Shown here: piece after piece, positions 54,186-63,828 of the stretch
How the letters are laid out: each line of letters opens with the position of its first letter
How positions within the stretch are numbered: position 1 is the stretch's first letter
Assembly: GCF_900115225.1 (NCBI RefSeq)
Contig: NZ_FOVR01000002.1
Location: 1-64,000, forward strand
Direction of reading: 5' to 3'
From: Cohaesibacter marisflavi
Lineage (GTDB): Bacteria; Pseudomonadota; Alphaproteobacteria; Rhizobiales; Cohaesibacteraceae
Length of the DNA: 64,000 nucleotides
Program-made: the position numbers and the translations under genes
The notes under the pieces: generated by a model
Told to the model about the DNA's origin: nothing
The model's input: only the letters and a program-made list of their open reading frames with translations
Database searches by the model: none

Positions 54186-55694
54186 ATGACAAGTCCAACG
54201 CTTGAGGTTACTGCTCTGTGCAAGAGCTTTGGTTCCGTCAGGGCCAACCATGATGTGACCTTCTCGGTCGATGCCGGAGAACTGCTCTGTCTCTTTGGCG
54301 AAAACGGAGCGGGGAAATCCACACTCTCGGCCTGCCTGACCGGCCTCTATCGCCCCGATAGCGGCGAGATCGCGTTGGAGGGAACTCCTTTGCGCCTTTC
54401 CTCGGCTGCTGATGCCATCCGGCATGGCATCGGGCTTGTGCATCAGCATTTCGTTCTTGTGCCCGATTTCACGGTGCTGGAGAATATCGTTGTTGGCTCG
54501 GAGACGGGCCTCTTCGTTGATTTTGCCAGCGCCGAAGCCAGGCTGCGGCAGATCTGCGAAAGCTACGGCATTGACATCGACCCCAATGCGCGGGTGGAAG
54601 ATCTTTCGGTTGGTGAGCAGCAATGGGCGGAGCTTCTCAAGGCCCTATATTTCGATGCCAAGCTGCTCATTCTGGATGAGCCCACCGCGACGCTGGATGT
54701 GGAAGGCTCCAAAAAGCTGTTCCGCATCATCGACAAACTCAAGGCCGACGGCGTTGCGATCATCCTCATCACCCATTTCCTTGAAGAGGTGATGCAGGCT
54801 GACAGGGTTGCCGTGTTGCGGCAGGGCGCCGTGGTTGGCATCAAGAAAACCGCGGAGACCTCGCCAGAAGAACTGACACGCATGATGGTCGGGCGCGATC
54901 TAAAGCGCCAGACCCGCCAGTCGACGCCGATGGGGACAGCGCGCCTGGCCCTCGAATCCGTAACCGTTGAAGGGCTCGGAGAGCGCCCCGATCTGGACGA
55001 CATCTCATTTTGTGTGCATGAGGGTGAGATCTTCGGCATCGCCGGAGTGGCTGGCAATGGCCAGCGCCCCCTGATGGAGGTCATCGCCGGAGTGCGCAAG
55101 CCAAAGTCTGGAATCATCTCACTGGATGATACCGTGATCTCCAGCAAGGGCGTTCATGCCATCAAGTCTATGGGATTGGGCCATATCCCAGAGGACCGTT
55201 TCGCCGAGGGCCTTGTGCGTGATTTCTCGATTGAGGAGAATCTCATTCTGGGTGAGCATCGCGGCACTTTCGCCAAAGGTGGCCTGCTCGATTTTCGCAA
55301 GATGGCCCAGAATGCCAAAAGGTTGATCGCTGAATTCAGCATCGCGGCACCATCGGGTGAGACGCTCGTGGGCAATCTTTCCGGCGGCAACGCACAGAGG
55401 GTGATTCTGGCCCGTGAGATGCAGCTTGCCAGCAAGGTGCTTCTGGCCAACCAGCCCACCCGAGGGCTTGATGTGGGCGTTATCGACTATATCCATCAAT
55501 GCCTGTTCAACAAGAAAGCCGAAGGCGTGGCCGTGGTGATTGCTTCTTCCGAGCTTGAGGACCTCATTGCCCTGTGCGACCGCATCGGCGTGCTGTTTCA
55601 GGGCCGCCTGATGGGCATTGTCGACGCGCGCAAGACCAATCTGGAAGAAATCGGTCTGCTGATGGCCGGACACGCACTGGAGACCGCAGTATGA
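54186..55694 (+). CDS. Purine/nucleoside ABC importer ATPase (tandem domains)
   Basis: This 502-residue double ATPase is of the type paired with BMP-binding proteins. Domain 1 has Walker A GENGAGKSTLSACL, signature LSVGEQQWAELL and Walker B LLILDEPTATLD. Domain 2 has the customary incomplete Walker A GVAGNGQRPLMEV and a full signature LSGGNAQRVILARE, with LLANQPTRGLDVG. The degeneracy of domain 2 is normal for RbsA- and NupA-like proteins. The stop overlaps the permease start by 4 bases. Confidence 0.9.
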   Translation: MTSPTLEVTALCKSFGSVRANHDVTFSVDAGELLCLFGENGAGKSTLSACLTGLYRPDSGEIALEGTPLRLSSAADAIRHGIGLVHQHFVLVPDFTVLENIVVGSETGLFVDFASAEARLRQICESYGIDIDPNARVEDLSVGEQQWAELLKALYFDAKLLILDEPTATLDVEGSKKLFRIIDKLKADGVAIILITHFLEEVMQADRVAVLRQGAVVGIKKTAETSPEELTRMMVGRDLKRQTRQSTPMGTARLALESVTVEGLGERPDLDDISFCVHEGEIFGIAGVAGNGQRPLMEVIAGVRKPKSGIISLDDTVISSKGVHAIKSMGLGHIPEDRFAEGLVRDFSIEENLILGEHRGTFAKGGLLDFRKMAQNAKRLIAEFSIAAPSGETLVGNLSGGNAQRVILAREMQLASKVLLANQPTRGLDVGVIDYIHQCLFNKKAEGVAVVIASSELEDLIALCDRIGVLFQGRLMGIVDARKTNLEEIGLLMAGHALETAV

Positions 55695-56761
55695 TCGAGA
55701 TTACCCGACGCCAAACGGTCGGCTACAGGGCGCGGATTGTTGCCTATCTGCTTGCGCTCGTGATGGGCTTTGCCTGCACATCCCTGTTGATTTGGCTGAG
55801 CGGTGCCAGTGTCATGGAAGGCTTTTCAGCCCTGTTTGAAGGGGCCTTTGGCTCTGAGGAAGCCATGCTGCAAAGCCTTGTGGCGGCAACGCCGCTGATC
55901 TTTACCGGCCTTGCCACCGTCATCGCCTATCGTGCTGAAATCTGGAGCATCGGGCAGGAGGGGCAGATGTTTGCCGGAGCCATGAGCGGCTATTTTGCCT
56001 CACTCTATCTGGGCGGAGCGCCAATGGTGGTTGCCGTGCCGGTGATCATTCTGGCTGCCATGATTGGCGGCGCTCTGCTGGGCATGCTCTGCGGCTGGCT
56101 CAAAAGTCGCTTTGCCGTCAACGAGATCATCTCCACCGTGATGCTCAACTATGTGATTGTCTATTTCCTCTCCTATCTGCTGGCTGGAGGTCCATGGACC
56201 GCGGAGGGCTCAACCTCTTACCACCAGACAGCCTTACTGGCAGATAATTTCCGCCTGCCGCTGATCGTCTCAGATGTCAAACTGCATATCGGTTTCCTGC
56301 TGGCCATTCTGGCCACCGTCCTGTGTTGGGGCATCCTCAAATTCACGCCCTTTGGCTTTGAGATTCGCGCGCTCGGGGCCAACCCGACGGCGCTGCGTTT
56401 CAAGGGCGTCAATGTTGCTCGCACCATCCTGATTGTCATGGCGGTGAGCGGAGCCCTGTCGGCGCTTGCTGGCGTATCCGAGATTTTCGGCGTCAACTAT
56501 CGCCTCAAGGGGGATGTGCTGACGGGCCTTGGCTTTACCGGCATTATCGTGGGCATGATCGGCGGGCTGAACCCGTTTGGCGCCCTTATCGCGGCGCTGC
56601 TATTCGGGGCGCTGGAAAATGGTTCCCTCTATATGAGCGTCCTCTCCGACATCCCGCCCGCGCTTGTGCCTGCCATGCAGGGCATTTTGCTGCTTTTCTT
56701 TCTCAGTGCCTCGGTGATTGTCCGCTATCGTGTTCGCATCCGGAGGGCCTCCTATGTCTGA
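55691..56761 (+). CDS. Purine/nucleoside ABC importer permease 1
   Basis: This 356-residue BPD_transp_2 permease has 8-10 helices, with YRAEIWSIGQEGQMFAGAM and ALGANPTALRFKGVNVART as family signatures. ATG 55691 overlaps the ATPase stop; a longer frame from 55574 is shadow sequence. It overlaps the second permease by 8 bases, and the two form the heterodimeric channel. Confidence 0.9.
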   Translation: MIEITRRQTVGYRARIVAYLLALVMGFACTSLLIWLSGASVMEGFSALFEGAFGSEEAMLQSLVAATPLIFTGLATVIAYRAEIWSIGQEGQMFAGAMSGYFASLYLGGAPMVVAVPVIILAAMIGGALLGMLCGWLKSRFAVNEIISTVMLNYVIVYFLSYLLAGGPWTAEGSTSYHQTALLADNFRLPLIVSDVKLHIGFLLAILATVLCWGILKFTPFGFEIRALGANPTALRFKGVNVARTILIVMAVSGALSALAGVSEIFGVNYRLKGDVLTGLGFTGIIVGMIGGLNPFGALIAALLFGALENGSLYMSVLSDIPPALVPAMQGILLLFFLSASVIVRYRVRIRRASYV

Positions 56762-57686
56762 GTTGCTGTCTCCTGAAATTCTCATGTCCATCATGGTTGC
56801 CGCCATGGGCGGAGCGACGGTCATCCTGTTCGCAGCTTTGGGCGAACTGGTCACCGAGCGGGCAGGCATCTGGAATATGGGCGTGGAAGGCACCATGCTG
56901 GTCGGCTGTCTCGTCGCCTATTTGGTGATGGCTGGCACCGGCTCGCCTATCCTTGCTTCTATCGCGGCCATCGGGGCGGGCATGGTTGCAGGGCTCATCA
57001 TCGGCTTCATGACAGTGACCTTGCGGGTGGATCATTTCGTGACCGGCCTTGGCTTTAATCTTTTGGCCAGCGGCCTGACGCTCTTCTGGTTCCGCAGCTA
57101 TGTTGGCGGCGGCAAACCACCCAGCTATTCCACCATCGATACTGTGCCCATTCCGGGCCTTGCAGACATCCCCATACTCGGCCAGATCCTCTTTAATCAG
57201 CATCTGCTGACCTATATCGCGCTTCTCAGTGTGCCAGTAATCGCAGTCTTCCTGCGCCGGACCACCTTCGGGCTGGAAACGCGCGCTGCAGGTGAAAATC
57301 CACAATTTCTGGAGGCCAAGGGGCTTTCGGTCGCCACCCGTCAATATGCTGCTCTGTTGTTTGGTTCGGCGCTCACCGGCCTTGGCGGGGCCTTCCTGAT
57401 GCTCGCCTTCGCCGATCAGTTCCGCCCGGACATTTCTGGCGGGCGCGGTTGGCTCGCCATCGTTGCCGTCATTGCGGGTAACTGGAAGCCTCTGCGCACC
57501 ATGGCGGCGGTGCTGATTTTCGCCATTCTTGACAGCCTTGCAGTTCATGCCCAAGGTGTCGGGGTCGATGTGCCCTATCAATTCTTTCTCATGTTGCCCT
57601 ATGTGGCGTCCATCGGCCTGTTGATTTTGATCCGCAGTCGGTCCGGCCAGCCAGCTAAACTGGGCGTTCCTTATCTGCGACACTAA
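56754..57686 (+). CDS. Purine/nucleoside ABC importer permease 2
   Basis: This 310-residue second permease has the NupQ/YufQ-like signature TERAGIWNMGVEGTMLVG, the loop GENPQFLEAKGLSVATRQYA and GGRGWLAIVAVIAGNWKP. ATG 56754 has GGAGGG upstream. It is followed after 14 bases by the canonical adenine deaminase gene, so uptake and deamination are coupled. Confidence 0.9.
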   Translation: MSELLSPEILMSIMVAAMGGATVILFAALGELVTERAGIWNMGVEGTMLVGCLVAYLVMAGTGSPILASIAAIGAGMVAGLIIGFMTVTLRVDHFVTGLGFNLLASGLTLFWFRSYVGGGKPPSYSTIDTVPIPGLADIPILGQILFNQHLLTYIALLSVPVIAVFLRRTTFGLETRAAGENPQFLEAKGLSVATRQYAALLFGSALTGLGGAFLMLAFADQFRPDISGGRGWLAIVAVIAGNWKPLRTMAAVLIFAILDSLAVHAQGVGVDVPYQFFLMLPYVASIGLLILIRSRSGQPAKLGVPYLRH

Positions 57687-57700
57687 ATTCGGAGGTCTTT

Positions 57701-59491
57701 ATGCCTATCCCATCCTGGAGTGAACTAGCCCCACAATTGGTTGATGTGGCCATGGGTCGGCGCATGGCCGACAGCGTTATTCGCAAGGGCAAATGGGTCA
57801 ATGTCCATACTGGTGAAATCATTCCCGATATGGATGTGGCCATTTCTGGCGGCCGCATTGCCTATGTTGGCGCGGATGCCAGCCACGCCATTGGCGACGA
57901 CACCAAGGTCATAGAGGCCAACGGGCGCTATATGGTGCCTGGCCTTTGCGACGCGCATATGCATGTGGAAAGCGGCATGATCACCGTCAGCGAATTTGCC
58001 CGCGCCGTCATTCCCCACGGCACCACATCCATGTTCATCGATCCGCACGAGATTGCCAACGTGTTGGGCCTTAAGGGCGTCAAGGTGATGCATGACGATG
58101 CCGCCAACATGCCGATCAACATTCAGGTGCAGGTGCCATCCTGTGTGCCATCTGCTCCGGGCCTGGAAAATGCCGGAGCGGAAATCACCGTCGATGACGT
58201 CAAGGAAGCTCTCACATGGCCGCAGATCTGCGGCCTGGGCGAAATGATGAATTTCCCCGGTGTTGCCATGGGCGACGCCAAAATGCTGGGCGAAATCGCG
58301 GCCACGCAGGACGCCGGCAAGACCGTGGGCGGCCATTTCCCGACGCCAGAGCTTGACCTGATGTTCCATGGTTATGTGGCTGGTGGTCCGGCTGATGACC
58401 ATGAAGGCACCCGCAAGGAAGATGCCATTGCCCGCGCCCGTCAGGGCATGCGCCCGATGATGCGTCTTGGCTCGGCATGGTATGACGTGGCCGAACAGGT
58501 AAAAGCCATCACCGAAGATGGCCTTGATCCGCGCAGCTTCATCCTTTGCACCGATGACAGCCATTCGGGTACCATCGTCAATGATGGCCACATGAACCGC
58601 GTTGTACGGCACGCCATCGCACAAGGGCTCAAACCCATCACCGCCATTCAGATGGCCACGCTCAACACCGCCCAGCATTTCGGTATGGACCGAGACATCG
58701 GTTCCATCACGCCGGGGCGCCGCGCCGACATTATCCTGACCTCGGATCTGCCGAGCCTGCCGATCGAGCTGGTCATGGCGCAGGGAGAGGTCTTGGCGGA
58801 AGACCAGAAACTGCTCGTGGACATTCCCGAAGCCAGCTATCCCGATTTCTGCCGCAACACCGTCAATATGGGCAAGAAGCTGGCTGCCGATGATTTTGAC
58901 ATCTTTGCTCCGAGCGGTGCCAATCAGGTGCGTGCCCGTGTCATCGGGGTCATCGAAAATCAGGCCCCGACCAAGGCGCTGGAACGCACCTTGCCGGTCG
59001 AGCGTGGTCTGGTGCAGATGGATGGCGAGGGCGATGTTTGTCAGATCGCGCTTGTCGAGCGCCATCGCGGCACCGGCGGCGTGGTCAATGGCTTCGTATC
59101 CGGCTTTGGCTACAACAAGCCTTGCGCGGTGGCCTCCACCGTTGCCCATGACAGTCATCACATGATCGTGGTCGGCACCTCCAAGGAAGATATGGCAGCA
59201 GCAGCCAATCATCTGGGCAAGGTCGGGGGCGGCATAACCGTCTTCTCGGAAGGCAAGGAACTGGCGACCGTCGAATTGGCCATCGCCGGACTGATGTCTG
59301 AAGAGCGCGCCGAGATCGTGGCTGAAAAGGCGACAAAGATGGTCGAGGCCATGGCCGCCTGTGGTTGCACGCTCAACAACGCCAACATGCAGCATTCTCT
59401 GCTGGGGCTGGTGGTGATCCCTGAAATCCGCATCTCCGATGTCGGGTTGGTGGACGTAACCAAATTCGAGACGGTGGATCTATTCCTGTAA
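57701..59491 (+). CDS. ade: Adenine deaminase
   Basis: This 596-residue adenine deaminase converts adenine to hypoxanthine and ammonia in the cytoplasm. All family metal and active-site motifs are present: DAHMHVES (His86, His88), GLGEMMNFPG (bridging Glu), GGHFP (His ligand), DDHEGT, CTDDSHSG and the C-terminal TVAHDSHHMIVVG. Length fits. It is the last gene of the purine importer operon, before a strong bidirectional terminator, and pairs with the divergent paralogue at 51233 with which it shares the fold but not all catalytic residues. Confidence 0.9.
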   Translation: MPIPSWSELAPQLVDVAMGRRMADSVIRKGKWVNVHTGEIIPDMDVAISGGRIAYVGADASHAIGDDTKVIEANGRYMVPGLCDAHMHVESGMITVSEFARAVIPHGTTSMFIDPHEIANVLGLKGVKVMHDDAANMPINIQVQVPSCVPSAPGLENAGAEITVDDVKEALTWPQICGLGEMMNFPGVAMGDAKMLGEIAATQDAGKTVGGHFPTPELDLMFHGYVAGGPADDHEGTRKEDAIARARQGMRPMMRLGSAWYDVAEQVKAITEDGLDPRSFILCTDDSHSGTIVNDGHMNRVVRHAIAQGLKPITAIQMATLNTAQHFGMDRDIGSITPGRRADIILTSDLPSLPIELVMAQGEVLAEDQKLLVDIPEASYPDFCRNTVNMGKKLAADDFDIFAPSGANQVRARVIGVIENQAPTKALERTLPVERGLVQMDGEGDVCQIALVERHRGTGGVVNGFVSGFGYNKPCAVASTVAHDSHHMIVVGTSKEDMAAAANHLGKVGGGITVFSEGKELATVELAIAGLMSEERAEIVAEKATKMVEAMAACGCTLNNANMQHSLLGLVVIPEIRISDVGLVDVTKFETVDLFL

Positions 59492-59519
59492 ATTCCGTTG
59501 CGAATGAACGAGAAAAAGA

Positions 59520-59545
59520 AAAGGGCCGCGTCGACGGCCCTTTTT
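59520..59545. terminator. Bidirectional terminator between ade and the AceE-like gene
   Basis: AAAGGGCCG (59520-59528) pairs with CGGCCCTTT (59535-59543) around a 6-base loop. T-rich tails follow on both sides (TTTTT rightward, TTTTCTTTTT leftward). Confidence 0.88.
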
Positions 59546-59632
59546 GCGTTCTCGATTTTATACGCCTGAAATGGGAGCGCCCCAAAGAAGCCCTCTCCAG
59601 ATGAGGCCTCAAATGAGGGTGCCGGATATTCC

Positions 59633-61993
59633 TTATCTGACGCGGCGACCGGCGGACAAGCCTTCGACCTTCTCGATGATGGAGGCGGCATCGATGCCAT
59701 GATGGCGATAGAGATCGCCGATCGTGCCGGTCTGGCCGAAATGCTCGATGCCAAGCGAGATGGTGCGATGCCCTGCGACCCCGCCAAGCCAGGCCAATGT
59801 GGCCGGATGGCCGTCTATGACGGTCACGATCTTGCAATGCTCGGGCAGATCATCCAACAGATGCTCCACATGGGAAATAGCCTTTTCGTTGCCCCTTGAA
59901 CGCGCCCGCTGGGCCGCTGTCCAGCCCGCATTCAGGCGGTCTGCCGAGGTGACCGCCAACACGCCGATATCGCGACGGGCTTCTGCAATCGCACCCGCAG
60001 CCTTGATTGCTTCGGAGGCCACAGCCCCTTGATAGGCGATGACAATCTCGCAATTGGGTCCCGGTTTGCGCAGCCAATAGCCACCATCGATAGCGCCTTG
60101 CACAAAGGCGTCATCCGCCCGCTTGCCCGGTTGCTCAATCGGGTTCGTCGTCAGGCGCAGATAGACTGAACCGCCGGTTTCATCGCGCAGCCATGTGCGC
60201 TCGTCCGGATCGCCTTCGCCATCGCGCTGCATATAGTCGAAGGCCCATTCCATGATAACAGCCAATTCATCAGCAAAGGCTGGCTCGAAAGCGGCCAGAC
60301 CATCTTGGCTCATGCCGATGAGCGGCGTGCCGACAGACTGGTGCGCGCCCCCTTCAGGAGCCAGGGTGACGCCGGAGGGCGTGCCAACAATCATGAAGCG
60401 GGAATCCTGATAGCAGGCATAGTTGAGGGCATCGAGGCCACGGCAGACAAAGGGGTCATAAACCGTGCCGATGGGGATCAGCCGCTTGCCAAACAGCGAG
60501 TGGGACAGCCCCGCCGCGCCGAGCAGCAGAAACAGGTTCATTTCTGCAATGCCAAGCTCGATATGTTGCCCTTCCGGATCGAAAACCCATTTGGCCGTTG
60601 AGGGGATGCGGTGCTCGATGAAAGCATCCTTTTGAGCCGTGCGGGCAAACAGCTTGCGCCGGTTGACCCATGGGCCGAGATTGGTCGTGCCTGTCACATC
60701 CGGAGAGGTGGTCACGATCCGTGCTGCCAATTCGCTGTCGCCCTTGGAAAGCGTATCGAGGATTTTGCCAAATGCTGCCTGCGTGGAAAGGGTGCGGGCG
60801 CTGTCCATCTCGATGGCCGGAACGGACAGTTTGTGGTCATGATAGCGGCGCGTGCCCTTGGCAAAAAAGGGCACCTCCTTCAGAAACGCCTTGAGAGCGT
60901 TGGTGTCTTCCACGGTGGCGAAAGGCTCCCATTCCTCTCCCTTGGCAACGCCCATATGCGCCTGCCATGCATCCATCTGTGTCGGGTTCATCAGGCCGCC
61001 GTGGTTGTCCTTGTGTCCGGCAATTGGCGTGCCCCACCCCTTGACTGTATAGGCAAGGAAGCAGGTCGGGCGATCATGGTCGATGGAGGCAAAAACGTCG
61101 GCCATGGTGGTCACGCAGTTGCCGCCGAGATTTTCCATGAGCGCTGCCAGTTCATCGTCACTGCGTCGCTCGATGAGCGCCGTGACATCGCCCTGATCGC
61201 CGAGATCATCCATCAGGCGCTTGCGCCATACCGCGCCACCCATGAAGGTGAGGGCCGAATAGTCCTGATTGGGGCAGGCATCAATCCATGCTTTGAGCTT
61301 GTCGCCTCCGGCCTCCTCAAAGGCCTCCCGCTGCAATTTGCCATATTTGACCCGAACGACATCCCAGCCGAAGGCATCGAAGATTTTCTCGACCCGCTCG
61401 AAGAGCCCCTCGCGCACGATCCCGTCCAGAGACTGACGGTTATAGTCGATAATCCACCAGCAGTTCCGCAGGTCGTTCTTCCAACCTTCCTGCAGGCATT
61501 CATAGATATTGCCCTCATCCAGCTCGGCGTCACCAACCAGAGCCACCATGCGACCGAGGGCTTGTTCCTGTCCCCAGCTTTTGGCCTTGATATAATCCTG
61601 AATAAGCGAGGCAAAGGAGGTGATGGCAACGCCTAGCCCGACCGAGCCGGTGGAGAAATCCACATCATCAATATCCTTGGTGCGGGACGGGTAGGATTGC
61701 ACCCCGCCAAAGCCGCGGAAATTCTCCATCTTTTCCCGTGTCTGGTTGCCCATCAGATATTGCATCGCATGGAAAATGGGCGAGGCATGGGGCTTGACGG
61801 CGATGCGGTCTTCCGGACGCAGAGCGGAGAAATAGAGCGCGGTCATGATCGAGACCATGGACGCCGAGCTGGCTTGATGCCCACCCACCTTGATGCCATC
61901 CGCCTTGGGGCGGATATGGTTGGCATTGTGAATCATCCAGTGAGACAGCCACAAAAGGCGCTGCTCGATTGTCTTTAAATGGGTGCTCTGCAT
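59633..61993 (-). CDS. AceE-like transketolase / pyruvate dehydrogenase E1-type protein
   Basis: This 786-residue thiamine-diphosphate enzyme resembles homodimeric pyruvate dehydrogenase E1 (AceE). The ThDP motif is GDAELDEGN with a matching IIDYNRQSLDGIV (AceE has NCNLQRLDGPV). The N-terminal part has KVGGHQASSASM and HASPIFHAMQYLMG. VKGWGTPIAGHKDNHGGLMN and the C-terminal transketolase half (IELGIAEMNLFLLLGAAG) follow. It lacks accompanying E2 or E3 genes, so classical complex formation is uncertain; many databases call it transketolase. ATG 61993 has GAGG upstream; 62026 and 62044 are alternatives. It is divergent from an Lrp regulator with 124 bases between. Confidence 0.82.
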   Translation of the reverse strand: MQSTHLKTIEQRLLWLSHWMIHNANHIRPKADGIKVGGHQASSASMVSIMTALYFSALRPEDRIAVKPHASPIFHAMQYLMGNQTREKMENFRGFGGVQSYPSRTKDIDDVDFSTGSVGLGVAITSFASLIQDYIKAKSWGQEQALGRMVALVGDAELDEGNIYECLQEGWKNDLRNCWWIIDYNRQSLDGIVREGLFERVEKIFDAFGWDVVRVKYGKLQREAFEEAGGDKLKAWIDACPNQDYSALTFMGGAVWRKRLMDDLGDQGDVTALIERRSDDELAALMENLGGNCVTTMADVFASIDHDRPTCFLAYTVKGWGTPIAGHKDNHGGLMNPTQMDAWQAHMGVAKGEEWEPFATVEDTNALKAFLKEVPFFAKGTRRYHDHKLSVPAIEMDSARTLSTQAAFGKILDTLSKGDSELAARIVTTSPDVTGTTNLGPWVNRRKLFARTAQKDAFIEHRIPSTAKWVFDPEGQHIELGIAEMNLFLLLGAAGLSHSLFGKRLIPIGTVYDPFVCRGLDALNYACYQDSRFMIVGTPSGVTLAPEGGAHQSVGTPLIGMSQDGLAAFEPAFADELAVIMEWAFDYMQRDGEGDPDERTWLRDETGGSVYLRLTTNPIEQPGKRADDAFVQGAIDGGYWLRKPGPNCEIVIAYQGAVASEAIKAAGAIAEARRDIGVLAVTSADRLNAGWTAAQRARSRGNEKAISHVEHLLDDLPEHCKIVTVIDGHPATLAWLGGVAGHRTISLGIEHFGQTGTIGDLYRHHGIDAASIIEKVEGLSAGRRVR

Positions 61994-62076
61994 GTCTTGC
62001 CTCGCGTCAAGGGATAGATCTGGCATGCATCTTAATGGATCCAATCAAGATGATCCTCGCTTTTTCAGTCTGGCAC

Positions 62077-62101
62077 AGTTATAAATTTGGAGGATATAAC
62101 T
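62077..62101. promoter_or_regulatory. Inverted repeat in the AceE-like/lrp divergent promoter
   Basis: AGTTATA (62077-62083) and TATAACT (62095-62101) flank an 11-base spacer just before the lrp start and could bind the Lrp-type protein. This short region also holds the promoters of both genes. Confidence 0.4.
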
Positions 62102-62117
62102 ACGAATAGAAAAGAAA

Positions 62118-62588
62118 ATGAAGAAATCCACTTCACTTGATGCCTTCGATATCCAGATCCTGCGTGCCTTGGGGCAGGACGGCCGCATGCCTCTGCAGGC
62201 GCTGGCGGATACCATCAAATTGAGCGCAACGCCGACGGCAAGGCGCCTCAAGCGGCTCGAAGAAAGCGGCATTATCACAGGATACAGCGCCCTGATCGAT
62301 GAGGCTGCTCTTGGCTTTGATGTGACGGTTTTCGTCTCCGTGCAGCTGGATAGGCAGGTGGATGACGCTCTGGCCCAATTCGAGGCGGCGGTCGATACCT
62401 TCGACGAAGTGGTCGATTGTTGGCTGATGACCGGCAATCGCGACTATATGATGCGCGTGGTCACTCGCAACCTCAAGGAATTCGAGACCTTCCTTGTCGG
62501 GCGTCTGACCAAGGTGCCCGGCGTTGCCAATATCGAGAGCTCGATCCCACTGCGGCGGGTAAAGGAAGGGGTGGCGCGTACGCCCTGA
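62118..62588 (+). CDS. Lrp/AsnC-family regulator
   Basis: This 156-residue Lrp-type regulator has an N-terminal winged HTH (LDAFDIQILRALGQDGRMPL, LSATPTARRLKRLEESGII) and a C-terminal ligand-binding RAM domain (VTVFVSVQLDRQ, CWLMTGNRDYMMRVVTRN, TKVPGVANIESSIPLRRV). It is divergent from the AceE-like gene, which it most likely controls in response to an amino acid or keto-acid. The effector is not evident. Confidence 0.88.
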   Translation: MKKSTSLDAFDIQILRALGQDGRMPLQALADTIKLSATPTARRLKRLEESGIITGYSALIDEAALGFDVTVFVSVQLDRQVDDALAQFEAAVDTFDEVVDCWLMTGNRDYMMRVVTRNLKEFETFLVGRLTKVPGVANIESSIPLRRVKEGVARTP

Positions 62589-62647
62589 TCCGGTTTTTTG
62601 GGGCCGAAGTCTTTCCTGCTGCCAACAACAGGCACACGAATAGACAC

Positions 62648-62684
62648 AAAAAGCCGCCACGACTTTCCAATCGTGACGGCTTGT
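62648..62684 (-). terminator. Terminator of the proWX operon
   Basis: Read leftward, AAGCCG-x-CACGA pairs with TCGTG-x-CGGCTT (62682-62651, one mismatch, 8-base loop), followed by TTTTTG. Confidence 0.78.
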
Positions 62685-62733
62685 CTTATGAACATTCAAA
62701 ATCGGGCGCGAGGCGCCAAATCTGTCAGGTCAC

Positions 62734-63744
62734 TTATTTTGCAGCTGCGCGTGCATCGTCGAGCCATTTGTTGACTTCGTCCTGATGCTTTTCAATCCAT
62801 GCAGCAGCCTGTGCTTTCACGTCATCGTCGCCTTCGTTCATGGCAGCGTTCTGTGCGTAGATGTCCTGAACCGGAATGCGGACTTCATCAAGAAGAGTCT
62901 TGATTGCAGGGTTCTTTTCGATGAAGGCATCGTTGGCAACCGGCAGGATATCAGCTGCAGCAAAGCCCATGGAGCAAGGATCGGATACGCAGGTCTCAAG
63001 ACCTTTCACGGCCGGAGCGGTGTCAACACCATCGCGTTCCGGTACGGTGATCCACATGACATCTTCACCCGGCTTCAGCTGGTTCACAGTCCAGTTCGGG
63101 GTCCAGGTGTAGAACAGGATATGTTCGCCAGCTTCATAGGAAGCAACGGCGTCAGCCATGGAGGCAGAATAGCCAGCCTTGATCGTGTTGATATCGTCGC
63201 CCAGATCGTAGGCTTCCATATGTTCGGAGATCTTGACTTCGCAGCCCCAGCCCGGAGGGCAGGCAACCAGATCGGCTTTGCCATCGGCATTGCGATCAAA
63301 CGCTTCCTTGACTTCTGGGCGTTTGAAATCGTCCAGAGACTTGATGCCGAATTCATCAACGGCAGCCTTGTCGACGAGATAACCCTGAAGGGCGCCCTTC
63401 TCGGCGACAGCGCCAACGATGGAAGCGGTATCTTCAAAAGCAGGCTTGTAGGTGTCATGCAGCGGGAACCAGCCGTTGACCCAAAGATCCAGATCGCCAA
63501 AAGCGACGGACTGATAGAAAGCCGGTACGTCAAGCGTGGTCGGACCATCAACAGAGTAACCAAGCTTCTGGAACAGCTGGCTGTAGATTTCGGAGTGGAA
63601 CCAACCGGTATCCCAAGTGGCCTGACCCATTTTGATGGTAACGCCTTCACCTGGCATGTCAGCTGCGATGGAAGGTGCAGCATAAGCGAATACAGCGCCG
63701 GACAGAGCGGCGGCGGCAGCAAATTTACGGATAGCATTTGCCAT
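62734..63744 (-). CDS. proX: Glycine betaine/proline ABC importer binding protein
   Basis: This 336-residue periplasmic-binding protein of the ProX (OpuAC) family has a signal peptide ending SIAA-DMPG. Aromatic ligand-cage candidates lie in TWDTGWFHSE, VNGWFPLHDTY and FYTWTPNWTV. CPPGWGCE and CVSDPCSMGF carry four cysteines that may form disulphides. It follows a proW-like permease on the same strand, so it belongs to an osmoprotectant importer. Glycine betaine or proline betaine is the likely ligand. Confidence 0.88.
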   Translation of the reverse strand: MANAIRKFAAAAALSGAVFAYAAPSIAADMPGEGVTIKMGQATWDTGWFHSEIYSQLFQKLGYSVDGPTTLDVPAFYQSVAFGDLDLWVNGWFPLHDTYKPAFEDTASIVGAVAEKGALQGYLVDKAAVDEFGIKSLDDFKRPEVKEAFDRNADGKADLVACPPGWGCEVKISEHMEAYDLGDDINTIKAGYSASMADAVASYEAGEHILFYTWTPNWTVNQLKPGEDVMWITVPERDGVDTAPAVKGLETCVSDPCSMGFAAADILPVANDAFIEKNPAIKTLLDEVRIPVQDIYAQNAAMNEGDDDVKAQAAAWIEKHQDEVNKWLDDARAAAK

Positions 63745-63828
63745 AATAAACTCTCCTCTAGTAATTTAGTGGTTAAAAATAGCAAAAGCCAGACAGACAG
63801 AGTCCATCCGGCTTTCGCAGTTGTTTCA

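Noticed and set aside
53102-54322. 406-codon leftward open frame
   Set aside because: Antisense to the BMP-binding protein and the start of the ATPase gene; no motif.
54186-55694. Degenerate second Walker A of the purine importer ATPase as an anomaly
   Set aside because: This loss is normal in tandem-domain sugar and nucleoside ATPases, unlike the exporter pair at 1159-5501.
57725-59395. 556-codon leftward open frame
   Set aside because: Antisense shadow of the adenine deaminase gene; composition is biased and no domain is recognisable.
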